NCBI RefSeq assembly: GCF_018309085.1
Contig: NZ_CP070502.1
Coordinates: 434,001-498,000, forward strand
Direction of reading: 5' to 3'
Length of the DNA stretch: 64,000 nucleotides
Source: Sporosarcina sp. Marseille-Q4063
Lineage (GTDB): Bacteria; Bacillota; Bacilli; Bacillales_A; Planococcaceae
The notes beneath the pieces are model-generated. The model made no database searches. It saw nothing but the letters and a program-made list of their open reading frames with translations, and was not told where the DNA came from. Positions 8,408 to 17,489 of this stretch are shown one piece after another (the first letter of the stretch is position 1; each line of letters starts with the position of its first letter). The position numbers and the translations under genes are program-made.

Positions 8408-11400
8408 ACTGCTGCCCCCTCTTCATGCTTCCTAAATCCATTTTTCTTTTTTATTTCTTCAACTAATCGACCATACATTTTTCTTGCTTTCATATCTTTC
8501 GTTCGTACAGCAAACATTTCAGCGCTTCCGACAATGATTAATAATTCCCTAGCTCGTGATAACGCCACGTTCAAACGTCTATAATCACGCGCAAAACCAA
8601 TGTCCCCGCTCTTGTCTTTGTGATTTCGAACAAAACTCAATATGATAATATCCATTTCCATGCCTTGAAATTTGTCCACAGATCCCGTTCTGCAATGTAA
8701 ATGCTGCGGCATTAATTCCTGCTGGATTAACCGGTCGACACGCTTTACTTGTTCACCGTAGAAACTAATTACACCAACACTTTTCTTAAACTGTTGGTCC
8801 ACATATCCATCGCCTTTCATTTTTCCAACGGACTTGTCCAAATCCACTAATAGCTTTTTAACCATCGTTAATTCAGATTGATTGTATCGGCTCGTTCCGC
8901 CTGCCACTTTATTTTCGAAGTAGATCGGCTCATTCGGCATATCGAACCATAGAAGATGGTCGTTTCTTTTTACATAACTCGACTCTATCCCGTGATCTCG
9001 TTCAACATTGGAATCCGTTATCCCGCATTGCAAACGATAATCTCCGTCTTCGTAAAAAGGAGAAATTGTTTCCATGATTGATTCATGCATGCGGTATTGA
9101 ATCCCTAACATTGTCTTATTTTGTTTTGGTAACGTTCTAAATAACCGCTCGAAAAGCGATTCCTCTAATAGCTTTTTCAGTTCAATTTTCTCTTGTCTAT
9201 CTTCGCTTTCTTCTAGAAATTCTTCAAGAGTTTCTTGTCCAACTAATGGCGGTAACTGATGATGGTCGCCCACTAGAATGATTTTCTTTCCTTTCAACAT
9301 CGGAAGTAGCAATTCTGGCGGTGTCGCTTTCGAAACTTCGTCAATTATCACGACATCGAAAACTGGGTACTCTTCCATGAAATCACGCCTAGCCGATGCA
9401 ACGCATGTTGTTCCAATCACATTTGCGTGTTGCACATACAACTTTCGAATTTCATTTAAATCATGTTCAGTTGCATCCTTGAGGAGTGTTAACCACTCTT
9501 CTTGAAGGGCGTTTGTAATAGGCAGACGGTCTTTCTCAATCTGTTTTCTTTCTATTTCCTTGGATAATTCAGCCATCGCAATCAGCGTAAGATCATAGTG
9601 TTCTTTCGGGTTTTGATTGATTACTTCTTTCAGAGCTAGTACTTGTTCTTCTAGTTCAACATATTTTTTGGAAATCGTTTCTGTTAACTCTATATTTAGT
9701 TGAAGTTCCTCTGTATTCTTCTCCAAATTGCGAATTTCCGTATCCATAGTATCCTGGTTATGATCCATGTCTTGTACATATTGTTGATGATTAAATTTTG
9801 TTTTTTCAATATCAGTGTAAGTCGTTTCCAATTCAGTCAGTTTTTCTTCCATTGCTTCGATTGAAATCGTTTCGTCGACTGTTCCTAGCTGACTTATTAA
9901 TTGCGAGCTTCTTTCTTGGAGTTCGGTCAATTCGATTTCATGATTACTTTTTCTCTTTTCAAATTCATCAATTTCCAATGTCATTGTTGAAATGGTTTGC
10001 GTCACATCTTCAATCACTTCGATTTTGATTGATTCAAATAGCCTTTTCGAAGTCTCTACATTTATGATTTGCGAATGTGCATAATTCCGTCTTCTAGAAA
10101 GTACGTCGAAAGCAACGCACAACTTTTCTAGATATTCGTATCTTTCGGCGGAGTAGTGCCTAGTCTGAAGCGCTTGTTTTACCGACGGATCAATTAAAAA
10201 ACGGCCAACTTTATCAATCTGATTATGTATGTCCTTTACCGAACAAGGCTTGCTCATTCCTTGAGTATTTTGTGACTGTTTCAGGGATCCATTCTCGGTT
10301 AATCTTTTCCCCACAGTCTCGATTGCTTTGTCGAGACGATTAATGAGCTCGGTCCAGTCTTGGTAAGTATCGGCGGACATGCTTAATCTAATCGAATCAA
10401 TCACTTGATTAAGTTCAACGATTTTTTGATTAATGGAATTTGATGGAATGAATCCAATTGCTTTCAGTTTATCTTGTAATTCATTTAACTTTGTAGTTGA
10501 ACTTGCATCCTTCAAAAACGTCTGCAAACCATGCAATATAATTTCTTGTTTGTTCTGGTCATTTTGAACGTCAGCAAGTGTTTTTGTCGACTCTTCTATC
10601 TTCTGAAGCGTTTCGTGATGACTAATGGAATCCTTATAAATCGTAATTTGTCGTTTGATATTCTCCATTTGTTCAATTTGATCGGTTTCATTATAAGATG
10701 TAAGAATTTCTTCAATTCGAGAAATTTCTTTAGACAACTCGTCAATAGTTTTATTCAAAAGTTCCCGTGTTTTTTTTAGTTCTCGATTTTTGGTTAGTAA
10801 ATCTTCTTTTTCCAAATTAAACTTTTTTAGTTCATTGGATTGTGCTGCGTGAACGGCTACAGCTATTTCCCTGTCACGGATTTGTTCTTCCAATGAAGTC
10901 AGTTCTCGTTCATATTCCTGCATTTGTTCATGGCCATGTTTCAATTCGAGTTCCAGTTCTGTTTCGAATTTAGAACGCATTCGCAGTTGTTCAGCAACAG
11001 CCTTTTCAGTCTGTTGCTTCCAATTGAGTGCAACATTTTCCTCTATGAACTTTTTGCCTTCTTCTTCAATGCTTTCCGTTCTGCCGTAACGTAAAATCCG
11101 GATATCTTGATGGGATAGTAATCTACCAAGTGCGTTGTCGACCGCAAGATTTGCTTGGGAGGCTACAAGAGTACGCAGTCCCGCCTTTACATTTTGATGG
11201 CAAATTTCAGAAATCACCGTAGTTTTTCCTGTCCCAGGAGGTCCTTGAATCACATATAAATCATTTGATGTCATTGCGCCAGTAACTGCTTCTTGTTGAA
11301 ATTCATTGAGTTGATTATGAAAAACTAAGTCTTTCTGTTGTTTTGATATCCTCACGACGGGACGTTCTTCAAATAGAACTTTCTCCAAATTCGCATTCGC

Positions 11401-12243
11401 AGCAAGACCGTCTTGTAAATCTTTAAACCCTTTTCGCAACCTCTTAACCTGACTAAGTTCAGAAAAGTTACTGAAAATGACTTCTTTAAAATTCCACGGT
11501 TGCCACTCATTCTTTCTTGCTAACTCTTGATATTTTCGATTTAATTCAATTTCAACAATTTTCTTAGAGCGATTCGTGTTAACTACTGAACCTATTTCAT
11601 TTTGAATTCCTTTCAATCTGACAGTAAAATTGTTGATTGCTTTCCATTCATTATTTTTCAATCCGGTACAGATCACTTGCAGTCTATTAAAATCCGCGTT
11701 TAGGCTTGCACCAGAAAAAACAGATGTTATATCTGCAACATCCGCATTCCTTTCTTGAATAGCCAAATAGCCTTCCCAGCTGGAAATTCTTTTACGAACA
11801 TATTCTGAACGTTCTTCCGCGATAGGTAATTCGCGGAGACGCGTATACAATTCAATTGGCATTGGTGTACCAAGTCGTTGATTCACAAGAAATTTAAGTC
11901 GCACGGGCAAGCGTCGATTTGTTCGGACAGGCTCTCTCCTGCCTCGTACATGAAAACCTGTTGCCAGGAAACCTTCATTCTTATAGACACATTCCATAAC
12001 CGCTACCCGGTTATCGATTTTTTCAGCCAATGCAGCGTTTGTTTCATTATCAAAGAATATGGAAAATGACATATTTCCGTGTCTGTTTTCCGGCCTTTTT
12101 TCAATATGAATATCAAAGGCTTCTTGCATTGAAAAGAAGCTTTGCTCATTTTTAACAAATTTCATCATTCTGTTACGCGCATTATTTGTAATCCCTAGAT
12201 TGCACTGCATTGTTTGTAGGGTTAATCCTTGATTCATTTGCAT
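8395..12243 (-). CDS. Large SF1 (UPF1-like) helicase with a long internal coiled coil
   Basis: A 1282-residue protein. After an N-terminal region of about 310 residues comes the Q-motif/Walker A (QGPPGTGKTT, P-loop at about 334-341) and motif Ia (LVASQANLAVDNAL). A roughly 530-residue coiled-coil insertion (about 410-940) follows. Then come motif II (VVIIDEVSKA, D about 968), motif III (GDHHQLPP), IQYRMHE, SVDKFQGMEMD and NVALSRARE. These are the DNA2/NAM7 SF1B motifs and all look intact. No nuclease or PLD domain is seen. First gene of the helicase/winged-helix/WYL operon. Anti-phage or DNA-repair roles are possible and unproven. Confidence 0.85.
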   Translation of the reverse strand: MQMNQGLTLQTMQCNLGITNNARNRMMKFVKNEQSFFSMQEAFDIHIEKRPENRHGNMSFSIFFDNETNAALAEKIDNRVAVMECVYKNEGFLATGFHVRGRREPVRTNRRLPVRLKFLVNQRLGTPMPIELYTRLRELPIAEERSEYVRKRISSWEGYLAIQERNADVADITSVFSGASLNADFNRLQVICTGLKNNEWKAINNFTVRLKGIQNEIGSVVNTNRSKKIVEIELNRKYQELARKNEWQPWNFKEVIFSNFSELSQVKRLRKGFKDLQDGLAANANLEKVLFEERPVVRISKQQKDLVFHNQLNEFQQEAVTGAMTSNDLYVIQGPPGTGKTTVISEICHQNVKAGLRTLVASQANLAVDNALGRLLSHQDIRILRYGRTESIEEEGKKFIEENVALNWKQQTEKAVAEQLRMRSKFETELELELKHGHEQMQEYERELTSLEEQIRDREIAVAVHAAQSNELKKFNLEKEDLLTKNRELKKTRELLNKTIDELSKEISRIEEILTSYNETDQIEQMENIKRQITIYKDSISHHETLQKIEESTKTLADVQNDQNKQEIILHGLQTFLKDASSTTKLNELQDKLKAIGFIPSNSINQKIVELNQVIDSIRLSMSADTYQDWTELINRLDKAIETVGKRLTENGSLKQSQNTQGMSKPCSVKDIHNQIDKVGRFLIDPSVKQALQTRHYSAERYEYLEKLCVAFDVLSRRRNYAHSQIINVETSKRLFESIKIEVIEDVTQTISTMTLEIDEFEKRKSNHEIELTELQERSSQLISQLGTVDETISIEAMEEKLTELETTYTDIEKTKFNHQQYVQDMDHNQDTMDTEIRNLEKNTEELQLNIELTETISKKYVELEEQVLALKEVINQNPKEHYDLTLIAMAELSKEIERKQIEKDRLPITNALQEEWLTLLKDATEHDLNEIRKLYVQHANVIGTTCVASARRDFMEEYPVFDVVIIDEVSKATPPELLLPMLKGKKIILVGDHHQLPPLVGQETLEEFLEESEDRQEKIELKKLLEESLFERLFRTLPKQNKTMLGIQYRMHESIMETISPFYEDGDYRLQCGITDSNVERDHGIESSYVKRNDHLLWFDMPNEPIYFENKVAGGTSRYNQSELTMVKKLLVDLDKSVGKMKGDGYVDQQFKKSVGVISFYGEQVKRVDRLIQQELMPQHLHCRTGSVDKFQGMEMDIIILSFVRNHKDKSGDIGFARDYRRLNVALSRARELLIIVGSAEMFAVRTKDMKARKMYGRLVEEIKKKNGFRKHEEGAAVWKT

Positions 12244-12246
12244 CCT

Positions 12247-12300
12247 ACTTTCTAAAAAACGATAAAAGTCAGTATCCCGAATCGGGATGACTGACTTTTA
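12247..12300 (-). promoter_or_regulatory. Terminator-like hairpin in the leader of the helicase operon
   Basis: On the minus strand the arms TAAAAGTCAGT and ACTGACTTTTA, plus an inner ATCCCGA/TCGGGAT, form a long hairpin. It is followed by TCGTTTTTT and then the ribosome site and ATG 12243. This has the form of an intrinsic terminator or attenuator placed directly before the first codon. It could also end stray transcription from the divergent side. Confidence 0.55.
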
Positions 12301-12448
12301 TATAACCTACTTTAATTATAGTGTACTTTTACAATGTTGTTAAGCGTATTAGCAATATGTTGAGGAATTCTGATATAATAAAGAAATAGACAGTAATATT
12401 GAAACTTTCCACTAACTCGGAACAACAAAATTGAGAGGGGTAATCGAA

Positions 12449-13270
12449 TTGAGTCCTGATGCTAAATTACAAAAAGAAGCCATGCATGTATTGAAGTTAA
12501 CAAGTAGGACATTCTATATTCCAATTAAATTATTAAATCCTACCTTGCGCAAAATTGTTGGTTCTGCTTATTTATGTATGCGCGCTATCGATGAAATTGA
12601 AGATCACGAAGAATTGCAATCCGAGACCAAACAACGTTTATTGCGAACTACGAGCGAATTATTAAAAACAAAATTTGACGATGTTGCTTACAAACAACTT
12701 TTACATCCTTATGAAAATATTTTACCGGAAGTTACATTGCGACTAGGCGATTGGCTATCAATATGTCCAACGATTTTTCTCGATAAAGTTCAGGAATCCA
12801 CAAGCATCATGGCAGATGGAATGGCCAAATGGGTAGAAAAAGACTGGCTTGTAAAAACCAAAGAGGATTTGGATGAGTACACATACTACGTCGCCGGCTT
12901 GGTAGGCGTCATGCTATCTGACATTTGGCAGCTATTTGACGGGACAAAAACGGATCGGGAATTAGCGATTGCATATGGACGCGGTCTGCAAGTCGTTAAT
13001 ATGTTGCGTAACCAGGAAGAAGATGCTGATCGCGGCGTTCATTTTATTCCCGATGGTTGGACGCGTGCAGATATGTTTCAGTATGCTGAATTGAATTTAA
13101 ATAGGGCTGAAGACTATATTGATTCGATTACGACTAAGAACATTCTCTTATTTTGTAAAATCCCGCACACTTTAGCGAAAAGAACACTCAATGCTTTAAC
13201 CGGCGGCAAAGAAAAAATGAACCGTACTGAAGTTGAAACGACAGTGAATGAAATAGTAAATAGTTTATAA
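12449..13270 (+). CDS. Squalene/phytoene synthase family enzyme
   Basis: A 273-residue all-helical head-to-head prenyl synthase family protein. The two Asp-rich motifs that bind Mg2+-diphosphate are visible as AIDEIED (about residues 51-57) and NMLRNQEEDADRG (about 190-202). LTSRTFYIPIKLL matches the family N-terminus. By family it would condense or hydrolyse isoprenyl diphosphates such as farnesyl diphosphate. The exact product cannot be told, since no desaturase or cyclase is adjacent. TTG 12449 is chosen because GAGAGGGG lies 8 bases upstream. Divergent from the helicase operon. Confidence 0.82.
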   Translation: MSPDAKLQKEAMHVLKLTSRTFYIPIKLLNPTLRKIVGSAYLCMRAIDEIEDHEELQSETKQRLLRTTSELLKTKFDDVAYKQLLHPYENILPEVTLRLGDWLSICPTIFLDKVQESTSIMADGMAKWVEKDWLVKTKEDLDEYTYYVAGLVGVMLSDIWQLFDGTKTDRELAIAYGRGLQVVNMLRNQEEDADRGVHFIPDGWTRADMFQYAELNLNRAEDYIDSITTKNILLFCKIPHTLAKRTLNALTGGKEKMNRTEVETTVNEIVNSL

Positions 13271-13298
13271 ATAGTTTGCGTCATTTCTAACGAATCGT

Positions 13299-13337
13299 AA
13301 AAAACGGACCGAGTGTATAAGCACAGCACTCGGTCCG
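13299..13337 (-). terminator. Terminator downstream of the 29-residue membrane peptide
   Basis: Stem CGGACCGAGTG with CACTCGGTCCG. The T run follows on the minus strand only, so it serves the aarF/small-peptide transcript. Confidence 0.85.
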
Positions 13338-13353
13338 CAATCTACAAGGGAAT

Positions 13354-13443
13354 CTATCCAACTAGTTCCATAAGATAAGTAACAAGTATTCCAAGAATGA
13401 TACCAACGACAAGAGTTACTCCAAAAATTACCGTGCGTTTCAA
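13354..13443 (-). CDS. 29-residue single-helix membrane peptide
   Basis: A TTG start at 13443, preceded by AAGGATGGGG, opens a 29-codon frame: a short basic start (MKRTV), one hydrophobic helix (about residues 5-24 with GVTLVVGIILGILVTYLM) and a short tail ending LVG. It lies 80 bases after aarF and directly before a terminator on the same strand, so it is probably the last gene of that transcript. No family is recognised. The ribosome site, helix and terminator together support it as real. Confidence 0.6.
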   Translation of the reverse strand: MKRTVIFGVTLVVGIILGILVTYLMELVG

Positions 13444-13523
13444 TTCCCCATCCTTTCGAATTTGATTGCTAATACTAGTCTATGACAAGCTATCAAACCT
13501 ATTCGAAAGATAATAAAAACGCG

Positions 13524-15197
13524 TTACATCCGCCCCGAACGAAAAATTGAAAATATCAGAAACATGAACATAAGCGTCGCTATAATCGACCCGGCTTCAA
13601 TGATGGGGAAACTCCAGAGTAAATTTGTCTGCCCGGCAATTGCGGCCCCAATAATTAGCCCGACCATCAAAATGCTAAAGGCCAACAAGATGATGCTAAA
13701 TGAAAGTCGATTACTAATTCTGTCCAATCTGCCCAATATTGTTTGCAACTGTTGAACATTTATATCTAACCGTAGCTTCCCTTTCCCCACAGTAGACGTA
13801 ATCTTTTTAATATCCTTTGGCAAATGCAAAAGAATTTCCGCGTTTTCAACGACATCTCTCCATGAATTTTGAAGAATATTTTTTGGATGGTAACGCTCAA
13901 GAATCAACCTCTTTCCGAAAGGTTCCACTGCCTTCATCACACTAAACGTTGGATCCAACAGGCTAACTGTACTTTCCAATGTAAGAATTGCTTTACCGAG
14001 AATCGTAATTTCCGTGGGTATTTGAATTTTATGTCGAAATGCGATTTCGAACAACTCGTTCATGATTCCACCGAGACTTACTTCGTATAATGAAACGTCA
14101 TAATATGCTTCAATAAGGTCGTCGAGATCTCGTTGAAAATCAGCCGTATTCGTATCTTCATTTAACAAGCCCATGTCCAAGAAAACTTTCATCATGCTTT
14201 TTGTATCGCCTTGCTGCAGATTGATGATAAGTGAAGCGAAGTGGAATTTCAATCGATCATTGATGCGCCCCATCATGCCAAAATCTAAAAAGCATACGCG
14301 ATTTTCTGGAAGAATGTAAATATTCCCCGGATGAGGATCCCCGTGGAAAAAACCTTTCTCCAAGACTTGAAAAAACATTGCGTCTACAACACGTTCAGCA
14401 ATCAGTTTCCGATCATATCCCGCTACGTCTAATTGGCTGATATCATTGACGCGAATGCCGTGTACCATTTCCATCGTCAATATTTTTGTTGTCGAAAAAC
14501 TCCAATGAATTTTCGGTATTCGAATACTTGGTTGCTCTTTAAACTGTTTTGCAACTCGATCAGCGCTTCTTCCTTCTACTTTATAATCCAATTCATCTTG
14601 CAATGAGTCGGAAAACTCTCGTATGATTTCCTTAATATGATAAGTCTTTGCCCATACTGTATTTTCTTCTAGAAACCTTGCAATCTCGTGTAAAATTTCC
14701 AAGTCTGTTTCAACGGTCTGTTTAATGTTTGGACGTTGAACTTTAATCGCCACTTCTTCCCCAGTCAGCAATTGAGCGATATGTACTTGTCCGATTGATG
14801 CAGCCGCTAAAGGCTCTTCATTAAACGAATCAAAAAGATTTTCAAGGGTATCCCCTAATTCTGCCTCAACAATCATTCGTATTGTATTGAATGGGACGGC
14901 TTGTACATGTTCCTGCAGTTTTTCAAGTTCATGTATAATTTCAGCAGGCACTAAATCTCTCCGCGAACTGGCGATTTGGCCTAATTTAACGAATGTCGGT
15001 CCCAATTCTTGCAGTGTATACCGCAACCTTTTCCCAACATCTTGGTCTCTGGTACTCCAATTTGTATCTTCGTTTCCTTTTTTCACATCGCGCTCAGTAA
15101 GTCCCAAACGAAATAAGAAATGACTGAATCCATTTTTTAAAAACGCATTTATGATTTCTTGAAAACGACGCGTATGCCGAATTCTTTTTTTGAACAC
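13524..15197 (-). CDS. AarF/UbiB (ABC1) family atypical kinase
   Basis: A 557-residue member of the ABC1/ADCK/UbiB family. The alanine-rich nucleotide loop AAASIGQVHIAQL, the VAIKVQRP Lys, the HGDPHPGN catalytic loop and FLDFGMMG are all present. Two membrane helices form the C-terminus (about 495-555). The family supports quinone or isoprenoid lipid metabolism by an unclear mechanism. GTG 15197 is preceded by AAAGGGAGG at proper spacing; the reading frame is open further upstream without a site. Nearby is a prenyl synthase, which fits an isoprenoid theme, though on the other strand. Confidence 0.88.
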   Translation of the reverse strand: MFKKRIRHTRRFQEIINAFLKNGFSHFLFRLGLTERDVKKGNEDTNWSTRDQDVGKRLRYTLQELGPTFVKLGQIASSRRDLVPAEIIHELEKLQEHVQAVPFNTIRMIVEAELGDTLENLFDSFNEEPLAAASIGQVHIAQLLTGEEVAIKVQRPNIKQTVETDLEILHEIARFLEENTVWAKTYHIKEIIREFSDSLQDELDYKVEGRSADRVAKQFKEQPSIRIPKIHWSFSTTKILTMEMVHGIRVNDISQLDVAGYDRKLIAERVVDAMFFQVLEKGFFHGDPHPGNIYILPENRVCFLDFGMMGRINDRLKFHFASLIINLQQGDTKSMMKVFLDMGLLNEDTNTADFQRDLDDLIEAYYDVSLYEVSLGGIMNELFEIAFRHKIQIPTEITILGKAILTLESTVSLLDPTFSVMKAVEPFGKRLILERYHPKNILQNSWRDVVENAEILLHLPKDIKKITSTVGKGKLRLDINVQQLQTILGRLDRISNRLSFSIILLAFSILMVGLIIGAAIAGQTNLLWSFPIIEAGSIIATLMFMFLIFSIFRSGRM

Positions 15198-15292
15198 AAC
15201 GTTGCCTCCCTTTAAGTTTATTTTATCTAGACTTCCCTTTTCTTTACCCGTTTGCTGTGAAAACATTCCAATAATGACGGTTTTATCCGCAA

Positions 15293-15334
15293 TTAAAAAA
15301 GCCTTGACGAAGTTATATACTTCTTCATCAAGGT
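15293..15334 (-). terminator. Terminator after the patatin gene
   Basis: On the minus strand CCTTGATGAAG pairs with CTTCGTCAAGG, followed by a TTTTTT run. Confidence 0.8.
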
Positions 15335-15341
15335 CATTGGA

Positions 15342-16220
15342 TTACCATAAATTTAAAAATAGCTCTGTACGCTTACGTCCAATATCAAGCAAATCTCTTT
15401 TTGACTCTTCATCTAGGTCAAATTGAGTTGCACTATAGTTTTCTACCGGAATAAAAACAATGTTTTTCTCGTGCTTTCTTGAAATATATTTTTCATCATG
15501 GGCATTTTTCATTGTCGAAAATAATGCTTCAAATAAATTTATCGCATTTTTAATTTGCCGACCTTCCATTTCCTCCTTTCTTCGACTTAATTTCAAACCG
15601 AGTACTGGTCGGTCTCTTTTGCCTACATCATTGTCAAAAATCCACATTGGAAAATTACTTAATACGCCACCGTCGACAACAATCGTATCCCCTGAACCAA
15701 CTTTTAATCTTACCGGTTCAAAGAAAAAAGGAATTCCGCAGCTCATGCGCACCGCACGTGCAACTGGGAAGGTCTCCTGCGCGATACCATAGCGTTCCAA
15801 ATCATCTGGCAGAACAATCATCCTGCCGTTCGTTAAATCCGATGCAACAAGTTTTAATGACCCTTCCGGTAAATCAGAGAATGAATAGACACCTTTGTCG
15901 GCTAACTTTTCTAGAAACCATTTTTCAAGTTCCTTCCCTTGATAAAGCCCTAGTCGCCAATAAATATGAAGCCATTTTAATAATGGAAATGGAAGCATCG
16001 TTAATCGTGAGTCCAAAAGTGAAGTTAAGTCTAAATCGTCGAATAAACGTTCAATTTCTTTGGCTGTATACCCAGCTGCTATAAAGCTGGCTAAAATGGC
16101 TCCGGCACTTGTTCCGGCTACACGTTTAAATTGATAACCTTTTTCCTCCAACACTTCGTAGGCACCCACTAGCGCAAATCCTTTCAAACCTCCACCTGAA
16201 AACACCCCATCAATTAACAA
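15342..16220 (-). CDS. Patatin-like phospholipase
   Basis: A 292-residue patatin-family lipid acyl hydrolase. The oxyanion loop SGGGLKG (about residues 8-14), the nucleophile elbow GTSAG (Ser about 38) and the catalytic Asp in VVDGG (about 192-194) are all visible, so the Ser-Asp dyad is complete. It probably acts on membrane phospholipids from the cytosol. Start TTG 16220 has AAAGGAGAGG upstream, and that site lies partly inside a hairpin. It is followed by its own terminator, so it is separate from aarF. Confidence 0.9.
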   Translation of the reverse strand: MLIDGVFSGGGLKGFALVGAYEVLEEKGYQFKRVAGTSAGAILASFIAAGYTAKEIERLFDDLDLTSLLDSRLTMLPFPLLKWLHIYWRLGLYQGKELEKWFLEKLADKGVYSFSDLPEGSLKLVASDLTNGRMIVLPDDLERYGIAQETFPVARAVRMSCGIPFFFEPVRLKVGSGDTIVVDGGVLSNFPMWIFDNDVGKRDRPVLGLKLSRRKEEMEGRQIKNAINLFEALFSTMKNAHDEKYISRKHEKNIVFIPVENYSATQFDLDEESKRDLLDIGRKRTELFLNLW

Positions 16221-16251
16221 AGACTACCTCTCCTTTTTGTGGTGGTAGTCT
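16221..16251 (-). promoter_or_regulatory. Hairpin overlapping the ribosome site of the patatin gene
   Basis: AGACTACC pairs with GGTAGTCT across a 15-base loop. On the minus-strand mRNA the loop holds AAAGGAGA and the 3' arm begins inside GGAGAGG, so the fold could limit translation of the lipase. It could also act as a weak terminator for lrgB. Confidence 0.4.
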
Positions 16252-16293
16252 AATGTAAGTGTCATTCAATTATTGTAGAACCTCGGACTTGCT

Positions 16294-16980
16294 TCATAAT
16301 AGTAATATAAATAACGGACCAACGACAGAACCGGCAACTGCACTTAACGTCATAGAAACTGATGCCATCGAAAGTGATAATTCACCGTACTCCGTCGACT
16401 TTGCCACGCCCAACGCATGGGATGCGCTGCCCAACGCTAACCCTTTACTAAGAGGGCTTTGTATACGCGTATATTTCATCACCAATGGTCCTAAGATGAC
16501 ACCGCTAAAACCGGCAATCATGACAAATGCCGCAGTCAAAGATGGGATGCCTCCAAGTGCTGAACTTAATTGAATAGCAACCGGGGTCGTTATCGATTTT
16601 GGAATGATCGACTGAATCATTTCATTTTCAAATTGAAAAAGTTTAGCGAATAACAGAATGCTTCCCATCGCAGTGAGTAAACCCGAAGCAACACCAAGTA
16701 CAATGGCATTTCGGTACTTAATCACCACGGTTCGCTGATTATAAAGTGGATACGCAAGTGCCACAACAGATGGACCCAAAAACTTTTCAATCCATTTTCC
16801 CCCCACCATATAACTTTCATAGGAAACGTTAAACACCAGGAGGAGCAGGATAATGATTGCAGTCGACGTCAATACCGGATGCAAAACGGCGATAGGAAAA
16901 CGTGCATATGTATAACGCATAGTTAAATAAAGTATTACAGTCCCACTTACAACTATGATCAGAAGCAATAGATTACTCAT
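16294..16980 (-). CDS. lrgB: LrgB-family membrane protein
   Basis: A 228-residue LrgB/CidB/YwbG-type protein with about six to seven membrane helices. The conserved PKSITTPVAI and LGSASHALGVAKS segments are present. The family works with LrgA in control of murein hydrolase activity, cell lysis and overflow-metabolite export. The start codon lies 4 bases after the lrgA stop, so the pair is one operon. Which of the Lrg or Cid functions applies cannot be told from sequence. Confidence 0.9.
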   Translation of the reverse strand: MSNLLLLIIVVSGTVILYLTMRYTYARFPIAVLHPVLTSTAIIILLLLVFNVSYESYMVGGKWIEKFLGPSVVALAYPLYNQRTVVIKYRNAIVLGVASGLLTAMGSILLFAKLFQFENEMIQSIIPKSITTPVAIQLSSALGGIPSLTAAFVMIAGFSGVILGPLVMKYTRIQSPLSKGLALGSASHALGVAKSTEYGELSLSMASVSMTLSAVAGSVVGPLFILLL

Positions 16981-16984
16981 TCCG

Positions 16985-17371
16985 TTACTCCTCCTTTTCT
17001 TTCATTTTATTCTCAACTAGTTGACTACTAAAACCTGAAACAATCATAGTCATGAATGTGCTAATCATAACGATGCCAATTAAGATAGCTCCCTTTCCAG
17101 ATAGAAAATCGGGATACTGGATAATACCAACTGTCGCTGGAATAAAAAATAACGGCAAAACAACAAGTATAAAGCCAGCCCCTTCTTTAATGTACCTTTC
17201 TGGAACGATTTTAAAATGCAAACATAAAAACAATAACAGTAAACCGACGATGCTTCCCGGAATAGGTAATTTCAATAACGAAGAAATTAAGTCACCGATA
17301 TATGAAAATATGAAAAGCCCAATAATTTGAACCGCTATAATTGCCGATCTGCGCACGGAACATTTCTTCAT
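16985..17371 (-). CDS. lrgA: LrgA/CidA-family holin-like protein
   Basis: A 128-residue protein with four membrane helices and the family stretch LPIPGSIVGLLLLF. It is thought to form membrane channels with LrgB and affect autolysis or pyruvate movement. Two in-frame ATGs (17377 and 17371) follow GGGAGG. The second has the better spacing and is used here. First gene of the lrgAB pair. No LytSR regulator is next to it. Confidence 0.88.
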   Translation of the reverse strand: MKKCSVRRSAIIAVQIIGLFIFSYIGDLISSLLKLPIPGSIVGLLLLFLCLHFKIVPERYIKEGAGFILVVLPLFFIPATVGIIQYPDFLSGKGAILIGIVMISTFMTMIVSGFSSQLVENKMKEKEE

Positions 17372-17489
17372 TACCATTACCCTCCCTTCACCCTATCAAT
17401 TTCGTTTGATTTCTTTACTTTACCAATAATGAAACCTTTCGTCTAGAAAACATAGATTTGCACCAAAATAATATAGTTGAAAGCAATTT

